The position numbers and the translations under genes are program-made. Below, in pieces: positions 10,682 through 18,537 of a DNA stretch of 64,000 bases. The notes beneath the pieces were generated by a model that saw only the letters and a program-made list of their open reading frames with translations, had not been told where the DNA came from and ran no database searches. Numbering within the stretch: position 1 is the first letter of the stretch; every line of letters starts with the position of its first letter. The stretch comes from CAVSIP01 sp963728075 (GTDB taxonomy: Bacteria; Actinomycetota; Actinomycetes; JAFAQI01; DASSKL01), in assembly GCA_963728075.1 (NCBI GenBank), contig CAVSIP010000001.1, forward strand, positions 496,001 to 560,000, written 5' to 3'.

Positions 10682-11479
10682 ATGGAGACCGCGACCGACG
10701 AGCTCGTCGACCAGGTGGCGGGCTGGCTGCGTGCGGCCCGTGCCGTGACCGTGCTCACCGGCGCCGGCGTGTCCACCGACTCGGGCATCCCCGACTACCG
10801 GGGGCCGCAGGGCGTGTGGACGCGCAACCCCGAGGCAGCGCGAGCGGCCACGCTGCAGGACTACGTGGGTGACCCGGAGGTGCGGCGGCGGGTGTGGCAG
10901 ACGCGCCGGTCCTCGCCGGCCTGGACGGCCCAGCCGAACGCAGCGCACGTCGCGCTCGTGGAGCTCGAACGAGCGGGACGCCTGCGGGCGCTGGTCACGC
11001 AGAACATCGACGAGCTGCACCAGCGCGCCGGCTCCGACCCGACCAACGTGGTCGAGCTGCACGGCACGATCTGGCACGCCGAGTGCCTCACCTGCGGCGT
11101 GCGCAGTCCCATGCTCGAGGTGCTGGAACGGCTCGACGTCACACCCGACCCCTCCTGCGAGCTCTGCGGCGGGATCCTCAAGTCCGCGACGATCTCCTTC
11201 GGCCAAGCGCTCGTCCCGCGGGTGCTGGAGCGCGCGTACCAGGCGGCGGAGGGCTGCGACATCTTCCTCGCCGTCGGGAGCTCGCTGAGCGTCCACCCGG
11301 CTGCCGGACTCTGCGATGTCGCGACGGCCGCGGGTGCCCGGCTGGTGATCGTGAACGGCGAGCCGACACCGTACGACGCAGCCGCGCGGCGCAGCGACGG
11401 AGCGGTCATCCGTGCGCGGATCGGTGACGTGCTGCCGGCGATGGTGGCGCGCGCCGTCGGCGTCGCGCCGCACGGGTGA
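10682..11479 (+). CDS. Sir2 family NAD-dependent protein deacylase
   Basis: A 265-residue sirtuin that removes acyl groups from lysines using NAD+. Visible elements: GAGVSTDSGIPDYRG at 27-41, QNID at 107-110, catalytic His127 in ELHGT, and a zinc ribbon of Cys135, Cys138, Cys159 and Cys162. The late motifs VGSSLSV and IVNGEPTPYD fit the NAD-binding fold. No Tyr/Arg pair typical of desuccinylases is obvious where I looked. The stop overlaps the next gene by 4 bases (GTGA), so the two are probably translated together. Confidence 0.93.
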   Translation: METATDELVDQVAGWLRAARAVTVLTGAGVSTDSGIPDYRGPQGVWTRNPEAARAATLQDYVGDPEVRRRVWQTRRSSPAWTAQPNAAHVALVELERAGRLRALVTQNIDELHQRAGSDPTNVVELHGTIWHAECLTCGVRSPMLEVLERLDVTPDPSCELCGGILKSATISFGQALVPRVLERAYQAAEGCDIFLAVGSSLSVHPAAGLCDVATAAGARLVIVNGEPTPYDAAARRSDGAVIRARIGDVLPAMVARAVGVAPHG

Positions 11480-12366
11480 GCCGCTGGCGGCCGCGGTGGC
11501 ACCGGGGGAGCGGCGCCGACGTGGGAGACGACGAGGCGTTCGAGGCGGTCGTCCTCGACGCGGCCTCGGCGCTGTCGGCCGCGGTGGTCCGCTACGACAG
11601 CGCCGGTGAGGTGGAGCTGTCCGGCGTACGGCTCGCCGGCACGGTGGACCTGCGCAACGTGCGGCAGCTGTGCGCCCAGGTCGAGCGGGACCGCTGGCCG
11701 GAGATCGTCCTCGACCACCTCTCGGGGCTGGCGACGCTGCAGATGGCACCGCGCGCCGCGCCGACACTGCAGCAGGCGCAACCCCTGCTGCGCAGCCGGC
11801 TGTACGGCGAGGCCGAGCTGGCCCTGACCGACGCCGTGGTGCGCCCGCTGGCACCGGGACTCGTGGAGGCGCTGGTCCTGCTCGAGGGCGGGGCGATCGC
11901 CACCCTCTCGCGCCCCGCAGTGCAGCGCTGGGGGGTGGCGACGGACGACCTGTTCGCGCGGGGGCGGGCCCAGGTCCGCGGCGAGGGCCTGCTGGAGACA
12001 CGGCCCGTGGACGTCGGCGGGGTCACGCTGACGGCCCTGGAGGGGACCTCGTTCTTCACCACGACCCACCTGTTCTGGCTCGCGGCCTACCTGGCGCTGC
12101 CGCCGGACGGCGTGCTCGTCGCCGTCCCGAACCGCCACCTGCTGCTGGCGTGGGCGCTGGACGGGCCGGACGTGCTCGACGCCGCGCAGGCGCTGCTCGT
12201 CAACGCCGACCGGTTCCACCAGCAGGGACCGGGGTCGCTGTCACCGCACCTGTACTGGTGGCACGACGAGCGGCTGACCCTGCTGCCCGCGGCGGTCGAG
12301 CCGGAGCGCGTGACGTTCCGCCCCCCGGCGGAGTTCATTCCGGTCATCGAGCGCCTCACCGGCTGA
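11476..12366 (+). CDS. conserved protein of unknown function (DUF1444-like)
   Basis: A 296-residue cytoplasmic protein beginning with GTG inside the sirtuin stop. There are no membrane segments. The pattern GVLVAVPNRHLLLAWAL followed by a helical stretch and LYWWHDERLTLLPA resembles the C-terminal part of DUF1444/YtpQ-like proteins, but this is a weak impression. Coupling to the sirtuin and 34 bases to the HAD gene suggest one transcription unit. No catalytic motif is visible. Confidence 0.7.
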   Translation: MSRWRPRWHRGSGADVGDDEAFEAVVLDAASALSAAVVRYDSAGEVELSGVRLAGTVDLRNVRQLCAQVERDRWPEIVLDHLSGLATLQMAPRAAPTLQQAQPLLRSRLYGEAELALTDAVVRPLAPGLVEALVLLEGGAIATLSRPAVQRWGVATDDLFARGRAQVRGEGLLETRPVDVGGVTLTALEGTSFFTTTHLFWLAAYLALPPDGVLVAVPNRHLLLAWALDGPDVLDAAQALLVNADRFHQQGPGSLSPHLYWWHDERLTLLPAAVEPERVTFRPPAEFIPVIERLTG

Positions 12367-12400
12367 GCCGCCGCGTACGCGACGTGCGAGACTGCCGCGC

Positions 12401-13036
12401 GTGGCGCAGATAGAGGCCGTGCTGTGGGACTTCGGCGGGGTGATCCTGTCCAGCCCGTTCGAGGCGTTCGCCGCGTACGAGCGTGACCACGGGCTGCCGT
12501 CCGGCTTCATCCGGGGGCTCAACGCCACGAACCCGGACCGGAACGCCTGGGCGCAGCTCGAGCGCGGCACCGTCGGGTTCGAGGAGTTCTGCTCGCTGTT
12601 CGAGGCCGAGGCGAAGGCCGCCGGCCACGAGGTCGACGCCCGCGACGTCGTCGGCCTGCTGCGCGGCCAGGTGCGCCCCGCGATGGTGGAGGCGCTGCGC
12701 CGCTGCCACGACCGGCTGAAGACGGCGCTGCTCACCAACAACTTCGCGCCGACGGGCGACCGTGGCGAGCACGCCGCGGAGGTCCTCGAGCTGTTCGACG
12801 TGGTGGTGGAGTCGAGCACGGCCGGCGTCCGCAAGCCCGACCAGCGGTTCTACGAGATCGCGTGCGGGCTGCTGGGCATCGAGCCGCAGCAGGCCGTGTT
12901 CCTCGACGACCTCGGCGTCAACCTCAAGCCGGCCCGTGCCATGGGCATGACGACGATCAAGGTCGTGGACCCCGACCAGGCGCTCGCCGAGCTCGAGGAC
13001 GCGGTCGGCTTCCCCCTCCGCGACGCCGCGGCCTAG
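12401..13036 (+). CDS. HAD family hydrolase/phosphatase
   Basis: A 211-residue haloacid dehalogenase-superfamily protein. Motif I is WDFGGV at about residues 9-14 (second acidic residue replaced by Gly, as in the epoxide-hydrolase N-terminal/ACAD10-like subgroup), motif II is LLTNN, motif III is GVRKPD, and motif IV is FLDDLGVN. The cap lies between motif I and II, making it a C1-type enzyme. A small-molecule phosphatase role is likely; the substrate is unknown. GTG 12401 is the start giving motif I at the usual position. Confidence 0.88.
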   Translation: MAQIEAVLWDFGGVILSSPFEAFAAYERDHGLPSGFIRGLNATNPDRNAWAQLERGTVGFEEFCSLFEAEAKAAGHEVDARDVVGLLRGQVRPAMVEALRRCHDRLKTALLTNNFAPTGDRGEHAAEVLELFDVVVESSTAGVRKPDQRFYEIACGLLGIEPQQAVFLDDLGVNLKPARAMGMTTIKVVDPDQALAELEDAVGFPLRDAAA

Positions 13037-13058
13037 CCCCCCGATGATCACTGCGAAC

Positions 13059-13080
13059 ATGTGCCCCTAGAGGGGCACAT
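13059..13080. terminator. bidirectional hairpin between HAD and UGSC genes
   Basis: A perfect palindrome with arms 13059-13068 and 13071-13080 (atgtgcccct and its complement) sits between two convergent genes, 23 bases after the HAD stop and 32 bases after the UGSC stop. It probably stops transcription from both sides. Confidence 0.65.
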
Positions 13081-13112
13081 ACCCGCACTTCGCGCCGTGA
13101 GGTGGTCGCGGC

Positions 13113-13634
13113 TCACCCAGTGGCGGTCACCGCGGCCACGATCGCGTCGACCGCCTGCTCGGCGAGCGCGTGCATCTCCGCGTCCGTCCGGTCCTGGATC
13201 GGGTGCGGTACGAACACCGAGGCGGCGGGGAAGCCGAGTGCCTCGCACTGGGCGCGTGCTGCGTCGACGAACTCGGTGGACGCGACGAACACCCCCACCA
13301 CGCCGCGGCGCTCGAGATCGGCGATGTCGTGCACACTGCACGACGTGCACGAGCCTCAATCGGCGAGGGCCTCGATCACCACCTCGCAGTGGGTGGCGAT
13401 CTCGTGCCGGAGGTCGACCGGGGCCGGCTTGGCGAAGGTGGGCTTGCGGTAGCGGCTGACCGCCACGCCGCGCTCGGCGAGCAGCTCCTCCAGCCGGTCG
13501 AGGAACACGTTGCCGCGGGCCTTCGAGATGTCGAGCAGCCCGACCCGCCGGCCCTGCAGCGACGCCGGGCGCGGGCGCCGCTCCCGTGCGGCGGGGGCTC
13601 GCTCGCCGGTCGGGTCCAGGACCACTCTCGTCAC
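13113..13634 (-). CDS. UGSC family selenoprotein (UGA at residue 93 read as selenocysteine)
   Basis: A 173-residue protein if the in-frame TGA at 13356-13358 is decoded as selenocysteine. Both sides of the TGA are coding in one frame: ...VVIEALAD-U-GSCTSCSVHDIADLE..., giving the UGSCTSC motif at residues 93-99. This matches the UGSC (seleno)protein family, named for that motif; members with Cys at the position also exist, as I recall. A conventional reading would split it into two fragments. The GTG start at 13634 overlaps the upstream gene's stop (GTGA) and has GGGAGGT before it. A stem-loop begins 3 nt after the UGA. selA, selB, selD and tRNA-Sec are all in this window. The reaction is unknown; the CxxC-like redox motif next to Sec suggests a redox enzyme. 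Confidence 0.88.
13327..13352 (-). promoter_or_regulatory. SECIS-like stem-loop in the UGSC coding sequence
   Basis: On the minus strand the RNA just after the UGA reads ggc, then an 8-bp perfect stem (ucgugcac with gugcacga) closed by a 10-nt loop GUCGUGCAGU. Position immediately 3' of the UGA and size fit bacterial SECIS elements bound by SelB. The loop has G-U in its sequence, but I cannot test folding energy. Confidence 0.65.
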
Positions 13635-15067
13635 GGCCGCACCTCCCAGGTCACCGGCTCGCTGCCGGTCGCACCGCTCACCCAACCACCGATCACCGCC
13701 GAGAACATGCCCGCCCGGCCGCCCGCGTGCGCGATGAGCAGACCGCCGTCGCGGAACTTCGGCAGCGTCGCGTCGCGGAAGGCCACCGGCATCCCCTCGT
13801 CGATGCCGTCGACGCCGCGCTCGAGCTGCGCGCCCGGGACCTGCAGCAGCCCGGTGAGCTCATCGAGCAGGCGGGCGCGGCTCCAGCCGGCGTCCGCGAA
13901 CACGCGCGCATGCTCCGGTGAGACGACGAGCAGCGCGTCGAAGGCCAGCGGCAGCTTGGGGTGCCCGTTCACCCGCAGCGCCGCGGCGAACGTCCGTGCC
14001 AGCGACTCCGGCGTCCGCGAGATCTGGTCGACGACCGGCTGCACGCCCGAACCGGCGAACAGGGTGACCGCCGACGCCCCGGCCGCGGCGCCGCGGGACA
14101 CCGACAGCGCCTCCCAGGGCGAGCCGTCCTCGTCCTCGGCGAAGCAGAACGTGTACTTGCCGGGGTTGCCCAGCGTGGCCCGGTCCACGCCACCCGGGCG
14201 ACCGCCCCCGACGTTGCGGACGACGAGCTGCAGCGCCCGGCCGATCGTCGCGTTCGCCCGGTTGCCCTGGCCGAGCGCGTTGATCCCGCTGTTCATGCCG
14301 ATCGCACGGCTGATCGGGCCGTTCACCACCACCAGCGGCCCGGAGAAGTACGTCGTCGCCAGCAGCCCGTGCATGTTGAACGCATCCGTGCACGCGGCCT
14401 CGAGCGCCGCGATGACCACGGGCAGGTACTCCGGCCGGCAGCCCGCCAGGACCGCGTTCACGGCGACCTTCTCGACCGTGCACTCGACCAGGTCCGGCGG
14501 CACCACGGCGACGACCTCCTGCGGGTCGCGAGTGGTGCCGGACAGCATGCGCAGCACGCGCTCCTCGGTCGGGGGGACGACCGGAAGCCCGTCGGTCCAG
14601 CCGCGGTCGTAGAGCGCCTCGTGCTCGTCCTCGAGGTCGGCGAGCTCGACCCGCCGGGCGTGCAGCACCGACCCGCCGTACCGGACCGCCAGCTCGTCGG
14701 CGAGGCCCGGCTCGACCGTGCGCGAACCGCACCCCGGCCGGTAGTCCGGCAGCCCGGCGCCGAGCCCGGTGACGCCGGTGAGCTCCTCCCAGCGCTCCCG
14801 CAGCCACCCCTCCGTACGCGCCACCTCGTGCCCGCCCTCCACGTGCAGCAGGGTGGGCACGGTGGTGAGGTCCAGCGCCCAGCTGACGGCCAGGGCGGTG
14901 TCGTCTTCGACCGGCAGCCCCTCGGGGAAGCCCGGGTCGTCCTGGCTGTACACGGTCAGCGGGACCTGCTCGGCGAGCTCGGCCAGGACCGGCGCCACGA
15001 GCACGCAGGTGGGGCAGTCGCGCTTGACGACGGCGACGATCCCGTCGGGGAGAGGCGGGGAGTCCAT
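13631..15067 (-). CDS. thioredoxin-like / UGSC-associated protein
   Basis: A 478-residue protein, first gene of the UGSC operon. The N-terminal 90 residues look like a thioredoxin fold with CPTC at 18-21. The remaining 380 residues form an unidentified domain with conserved-looking stretches WTDGLPVVPPTEERV, CTDAFNMHG, VNGPISRAIGMNSGINALG and GNPGKYTFCFAEDE; similar regions are annotated as 'UGSC-like domain' proteins, as I recall. Its stop overlaps the start of the selenoprotein gene by 4 bases, so the two should be made in fixed ratio and may form a complex in which CPTC recycles the selenoprotein (inference). It is divergent from the M16 gene, 31 bases away. Confidence 0.8.
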   Translation of the reverse strand: MDSPPLPDGIVAVVKRDCPTCVLVAPVLAELAEQVPLTVYSQDDPGFPEGLPVEDDTALAVSWALDLTTVPTLLHVEGGHEVARTEGWLRERWEELTGVTGLGAGLPDYRPGCGSRTVEPGLADELAVRYGGSVLHARRVELADLEDEHEALYDRGWTDGLPVVPPTEERVLRMLSGTTRDPQEVVAVVPPDLVECTVEKVAVNAVLAGCRPEYLPVVIAALEAACTDAFNMHGLLATTYFSGPLVVVNGPISRAIGMNSGINALGQGNRANATIGRALQLVVRNVGGGRPGGVDRATLGNPGKYTFCFAEDEDGSPWEALSVSRGAAAGASAVTLFAGSGVQPVVDQISRTPESLARTFAAALRVNGHPKLPLAFDALLVVSPEHARVFADAGWSRARLLDELTGLLQVPGAQLERGVDGIDEGMPVAFRDATLPKFRDGGLLIAHAGGRAGMFSAVIGGWVSGATGSEPVTWEVRP

Positions 15068-15086
15068 GGTGGCGCGACCGTACTCC

Positions 15087-15092
15087 TATCCT
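15087..15092 (+). promoter_or_regulatory. -10 box of leaderless M16 gene
   Basis: TATCCT ends 6 nt before the GTG at 15099; no ribosome-binding site fits in between. Confidence 0.5.
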
Positions 15093-15098
15093 GGCCGG

Positions 15099-16400
15099 GT
15101 GCCCGCCGCGACCAGTGCCCTGCCGAGCTACGAGCTGTCCGACACCCGGCTCGACAACGGGCTGCGCGTGGTCGTCAGCGAGGACCACACCGTGCCCGTG
15201 GTGGCGGTGAACCTCTGGTACGACGTCGGCTCCCGGCACGAACGCGCCGGCCGCACCGGGTTCGCCCACCTGTTCGAGCACCTCATGTTCGAAGGGTCCG
15301 AGCACGTCGCGAAGGGCGAGCACTTCGGGTTCGTCAACGGCGCCGGCGGCACGCTCAACGCCTCGACCTGGTGCGACCGGACGAACTACTTCGAGACGCT
15401 GCCGTCGAACCACCTCGAGCTCGCCCTGTGGCTGGAGGCGGACCGGATGGGCGGCCTCGTCGTCGACGTGGAGAAGTTCCACACCCAGCGCGAGGTGGTC
15501 AAGAACGAGCGCCGCCAGCGGGTCGACAACCAGCCGTACGGGTCGTGGATCGACCGGGTGCACGCGCTGGCGTTCCCGCAGGGCCACCCGTACCACCACT
15601 CGACGATCGGCTCCATGGCCGACCTGGACGCGGCCACCATCGACGACGTCCGCGCGTTCCACGACACGTACTACGCCCCCAACAACGCGGTGCTCACCGT
15701 GGTCGGCGACGCGACGACGGAGCAGGTGCACGCCGCCGTGCAGCGGTACTTCGGCGGGCTGGCCGCCAAGCCGGACATCCCCCCGGCCCCGGACGGCTCG
15801 CTGCCCGCCCGGATCGGTGGCGAGGTCCGCGAGCTGGTGCCCGACCGCGTACCCGTGCCGCGGGTGATGGTCGCCTACCGGATCCCGCCGTTCGGGACGC
15901 CCGAGCACGACGCCGCCACGATGCTCGCGGCGATCCTCGGCACCGGCCGCGGCAGCCGGCTCTACCGCGAGCTCGTGCTGCGCCGGGAGCTCGCCCAGGC
16001 GCCGGACGGGTCGATGCTCGACACCTGGCCGTTCGTCGGGGGCGCGGCGCTCATGGTCGGTGACGCCACGGCCCGCGAGGGCGTGGAGGTGGGCGTGCTG
16101 GAGGCCGCCTACCACGAGGTCGCCGCGACGGTCGCCGAGCGCGGTGTCGACGACGACGAGCTGGACCGGGCGCGGGCACAGGTCACCAGCGAGTGGCTGC
16201 ACCGCCTGTCCAGCGTGGACGGGCGGGCGGACACCATCTCCATGCTCGCCACGCTGCGGGACGACCCCGGCGAGCTGAACCGGCACCTGCCCCGGCTGCT
16301 CGCGGTGGATGCAGATCGCGTGCGCCGCGCGGCCGAGGAGCTCGTCCGGCCGGACAACCGGGTCGTGATCGTCTTCGTCCCGGAGGAGGGCGCCGCATGA
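15099..16400 (+). CDS. M16 family zinc metallopeptidase (catalytic subunit)
   Basis: A 433-residue processing-peptidase-like protein. The inverted zinc motif HLFEH is at residues 57-61, and the distal Glu lies in the VVKNERRQR region. The C-terminal half is the M16_C domain with GTGRGSRLYRELV. No signal peptide is visible. In two-gene actinobacterial M16 systems this is the active partner and the next gene is the inactive, glycine-loop partner. The stop overlaps the next start (ATGA), so the two are coupled. Confidence 0.93.
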   Translation: MPAATSALPSYELSDTRLDNGLRVVVSEDHTVPVVAVNLWYDVGSRHERAGRTGFAHLFEHLMFEGSEHVAKGEHFGFVNGAGGTLNASTWCDRTNYFETLPSNHLELALWLEADRMGGLVVDVEKFHTQREVVKNERRQRVDNQPYGSWIDRVHALAFPQGHPYHHSTIGSMADLDAATIDDVRAFHDTYYAPNNAVLTVVGDATTEQVHAAVQRYFGGLAAKPDIPPAPDGSLPARIGGEVRELVPDRVPVPRVMVAYRIPPFGTPEHDAATMLAAILGTGRGSRLYRELVLRRELAQAPDGSMLDTWPFVGGAALMVGDATAREGVEVGVLEAAYHEVAATVAERGVDDDELDRARAQVTSEWLHRLSSVDGRADTISMLATLRDDPGELNRHLPRLLAVDADRVRRAAEELVRPDNRVVIVFVPEEGAA

Positions 16401-17768
16401 GCCGTCTCGTCGCCGAGCGGCCGGTCAGCCCCGAGCCGCGCGCCTGGTCGTTCCCGGCCGTGCAGCGGGTCACGGTCGAGGGCGGCCGTGTCCTGGGGGC
16501 GCACCTGCCGGGGCAGCCGCTCACGGCGGTCGCGCTCGTCGTCGACGCCGGGGCGACCGCCGAGCCGGCGGACCGCGACGGCGTCGCGCTGCTGACCGCC
16601 CGCCTGCTGGGGGAGGGCACCCGCCGGCGCAGCGCCGAGGAGTTCGGCGTCGCCGTCGAGCGCCTCGGCGCCTCCTGGCACGCCGACGTCGACTGGGACT
16701 CCCTGCGCGTCGGCTTCGACGCGCCGCCCGGGGCGGTCCCGGACGCCGTGGACCTGCTGGCGGAGGCGGTGCGCGAGCCCGGCTTCGCCGGGGCCGACGT
16801 GCGCCGCGTGCGGGCCGACCGGCTCGACGAGGTGCGCGCCGAGTGGGTGCAGCCGGCCACCCGTGCCGCGGCGGCGTTCACCGCCGCGCTGTTCGCGCCG
16901 GAGAGCCGCTACTCCCGGCCGGACGGCGGTGACCTCGCCTCGGTCACCGCGCTGGCCGCAGCGGACGTCGAGACCTTCCACGCGCAGCGGTTCTCCCCGT
17001 CCTCGGCGACCCTCGTCGTCGCGGGCGACCTCGCCGGCCTCGACCTGCACGACCTCGGCCGGCGGATGTTCGCCGGCTGGGCCGGTCCGCGGCCCCCGGC
17101 CCCGCAGCCCACGGTCCGCAGCGTGGACGACACCCGGCGGGTGGTCGTCGTCGACCGGCCCGGCTCCGTGCAGTCGATGGTCTACGTCGGGCACTCCGGC
17201 CCGCGGCGGGCGGTCGAGGACTACGTCCCGCTCACGACGATGGCGTTCGTCCTCGGCGGGTCGGGCCTGTCCTCGCGGCTCATGCAGCGGCTGCGCGAGG
17301 AGAAGGGGTACACCTACGGCGCGTACGCCGAACTTCGCCATGCGCCGGCACGGCGGGATGTTCAGCGCCCGTGCCGCGGTGCAGACCGAGGTCACCGCAG
17401 CAGCCGTCAGCGATGCGGTGGCGGAGATCCAGCGCCTGCACGACGAGGGGGTCACCGACGCAGAGCTGGACCGCACCCGCGGCTACCGCGGCGGCGTCTT
17501 CCCCATCCAGTTCTCCTCGCCGTACGCGGTCGCCGGCGCGCTCGGCGACCTCGTCGTGCACGACCTCGCCGACGACTACTTCGACCGCGTTCGCGAGCAG
17601 ATCCTCAGCGTGTCGCTCGACGCCACCAACACCGCGGCGCGGGAGCGGCTGCTGCCCGACCGGCTGCTGACCGTTGTCGTGGGGGACGCGTCGGTGGTCG
17701 CCGACGAGCTGCGCGCCGCGGACGTCGGCGCGGTCACCGTCGTCAGCGACGACGAGCCCGCCGGCTGA
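16397..17768 (+). pseudogene. M16 family peptidase partner subunit, frameshifted in this sequence
   Basis: From ATG 16397 the protein reads as a normal M16 partner without HxxEH, up to EEKGYTYGAYA near 17328; the homologous sequence (NFAMRRHGGMFSARAAVQTEV...) then continues one base later, from 17331, to the TGA at 17766-17768. One extra G at about 17330 explains the break. The joined product would be about 456 residues with VLGGSGLSSRLMQRLREEKGY, the M16 C-domain signature. There is no other damage, so a sequencing error or very recent mutation is likely. It is coupled to the catalytic subunit by a 4-base overlap. Confidence 0.85.
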
Positions 17769-17769
17769 C

Positions 17770-17792
17770 GCCCGCTCGGCTCAGGAGCGGGC
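17770..17792. terminator. hairpin between convergent M16 and gatD genes
   Basis: Arms gcccgctc (17770-17777) and gagcgggc (17785-17792) pair perfectly around a 7-nt loop that contains the gatD stop codon complement. Convergent genes end on both sides, 1 base from the M16 stop. Confidence 0.5.
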
Positions 17793-18537
17793 GGACGGGC
17801 GCCACTGCCGGCGCCAGAAGCTGCGGCGCTCACGGCGGACGAACGACAGCCGCTCGCGGCGCAGGGCGTCCTCCTCCGTGTCGTCGAGCGCCGGCAGCTC
17901 GCCGACGGCCATCGACAGCAGGTGGTCGGCCAGGCCCGGGTTGCGGGCGAGCGCCGGGCCGTGCGCGTACGTGCACACCACGCTGCCCTGTACCGCCCCC
18001 TCCGTGCCGTCCCCGTTGCCCACGCCGGCCTCCACCCGGGCCAGCGGTACCGCGGCTGGACCGAGGGTCGTGCGGCCGCCGTGGTTCTCGTAGCCGGTGA
18101 GCACGCCGACCCCGGGCAGGGTCGGGCGCGCCAGCAGCTCCCCGACGGCGCGCGGGCCGGGCAGCCGGTCGGTGCGGCAGTCCACGAGCCCGAGGCCCGG
18201 GTGGTCGTTGCCGCGCCCGTCCAGGAACGTCTCGCCGAGGATCTGGAAGCCCGCGCACACCGCGAGCACCGGCTTGCCGGCGTCGGCGGCGGCGTGCAGG
18301 CCGCCGTCGGCGGTCAAGCCGGGCCACGGCCAGGGTCTGCGCGGTGTCCTCGCCCCCGCCGAGGACGTAGAGGTCCGCCTCGCGGGGGAGCGGGTCGTCC
18401 AGCCCGACCTCGACGAAGGTGGCGTCGTACCCGCGCCAGGCCAGCCGCGCGTGGAGCACGCGCGCGTTGCCCCCGTCGCCGTACGTGCCGAGCAGCGACG
18501 GGTAGACGAGGACGACGGTCACCGTGCTGTCAGGCAT
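17781..18537 (-). pseudogene. gatD: lipid II isoglutaminyl synthase glutaminase subunit GatD, frameshifted in this sequence
   Basis: The CobB/CobQ-like glutamine amidotransferase partner of MurT. The first part, MPDSTVTVVLVYPSLLGTYGD to GGGEDTAQTLAVARL, is in frame from ATG 18537; the rest (TADGGLHAA..., VCAGFQILGE with the catalytic Cys, YENHGG, CTYAHGPAL with the catalytic His) continues in another frame after one extra base near 18315. Restored length is about 251 residues, normal for GatD. With MurT it amidates the D-Glu of the peptidoglycan stem peptide, an essential step in many Gram-positives, so a real null would be surprising. The start overlaps murT by 8 bases. Confidence 0.85.

Noticed and set aside
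13113..13334. Separate 73-residue gene after the UGSC stop
   Set aside because: The sequence continues the UGSC protein in the same frame across a TGA; the UGSCTSC motif and the SECIS-like stem explain it better as one selenoprotein.
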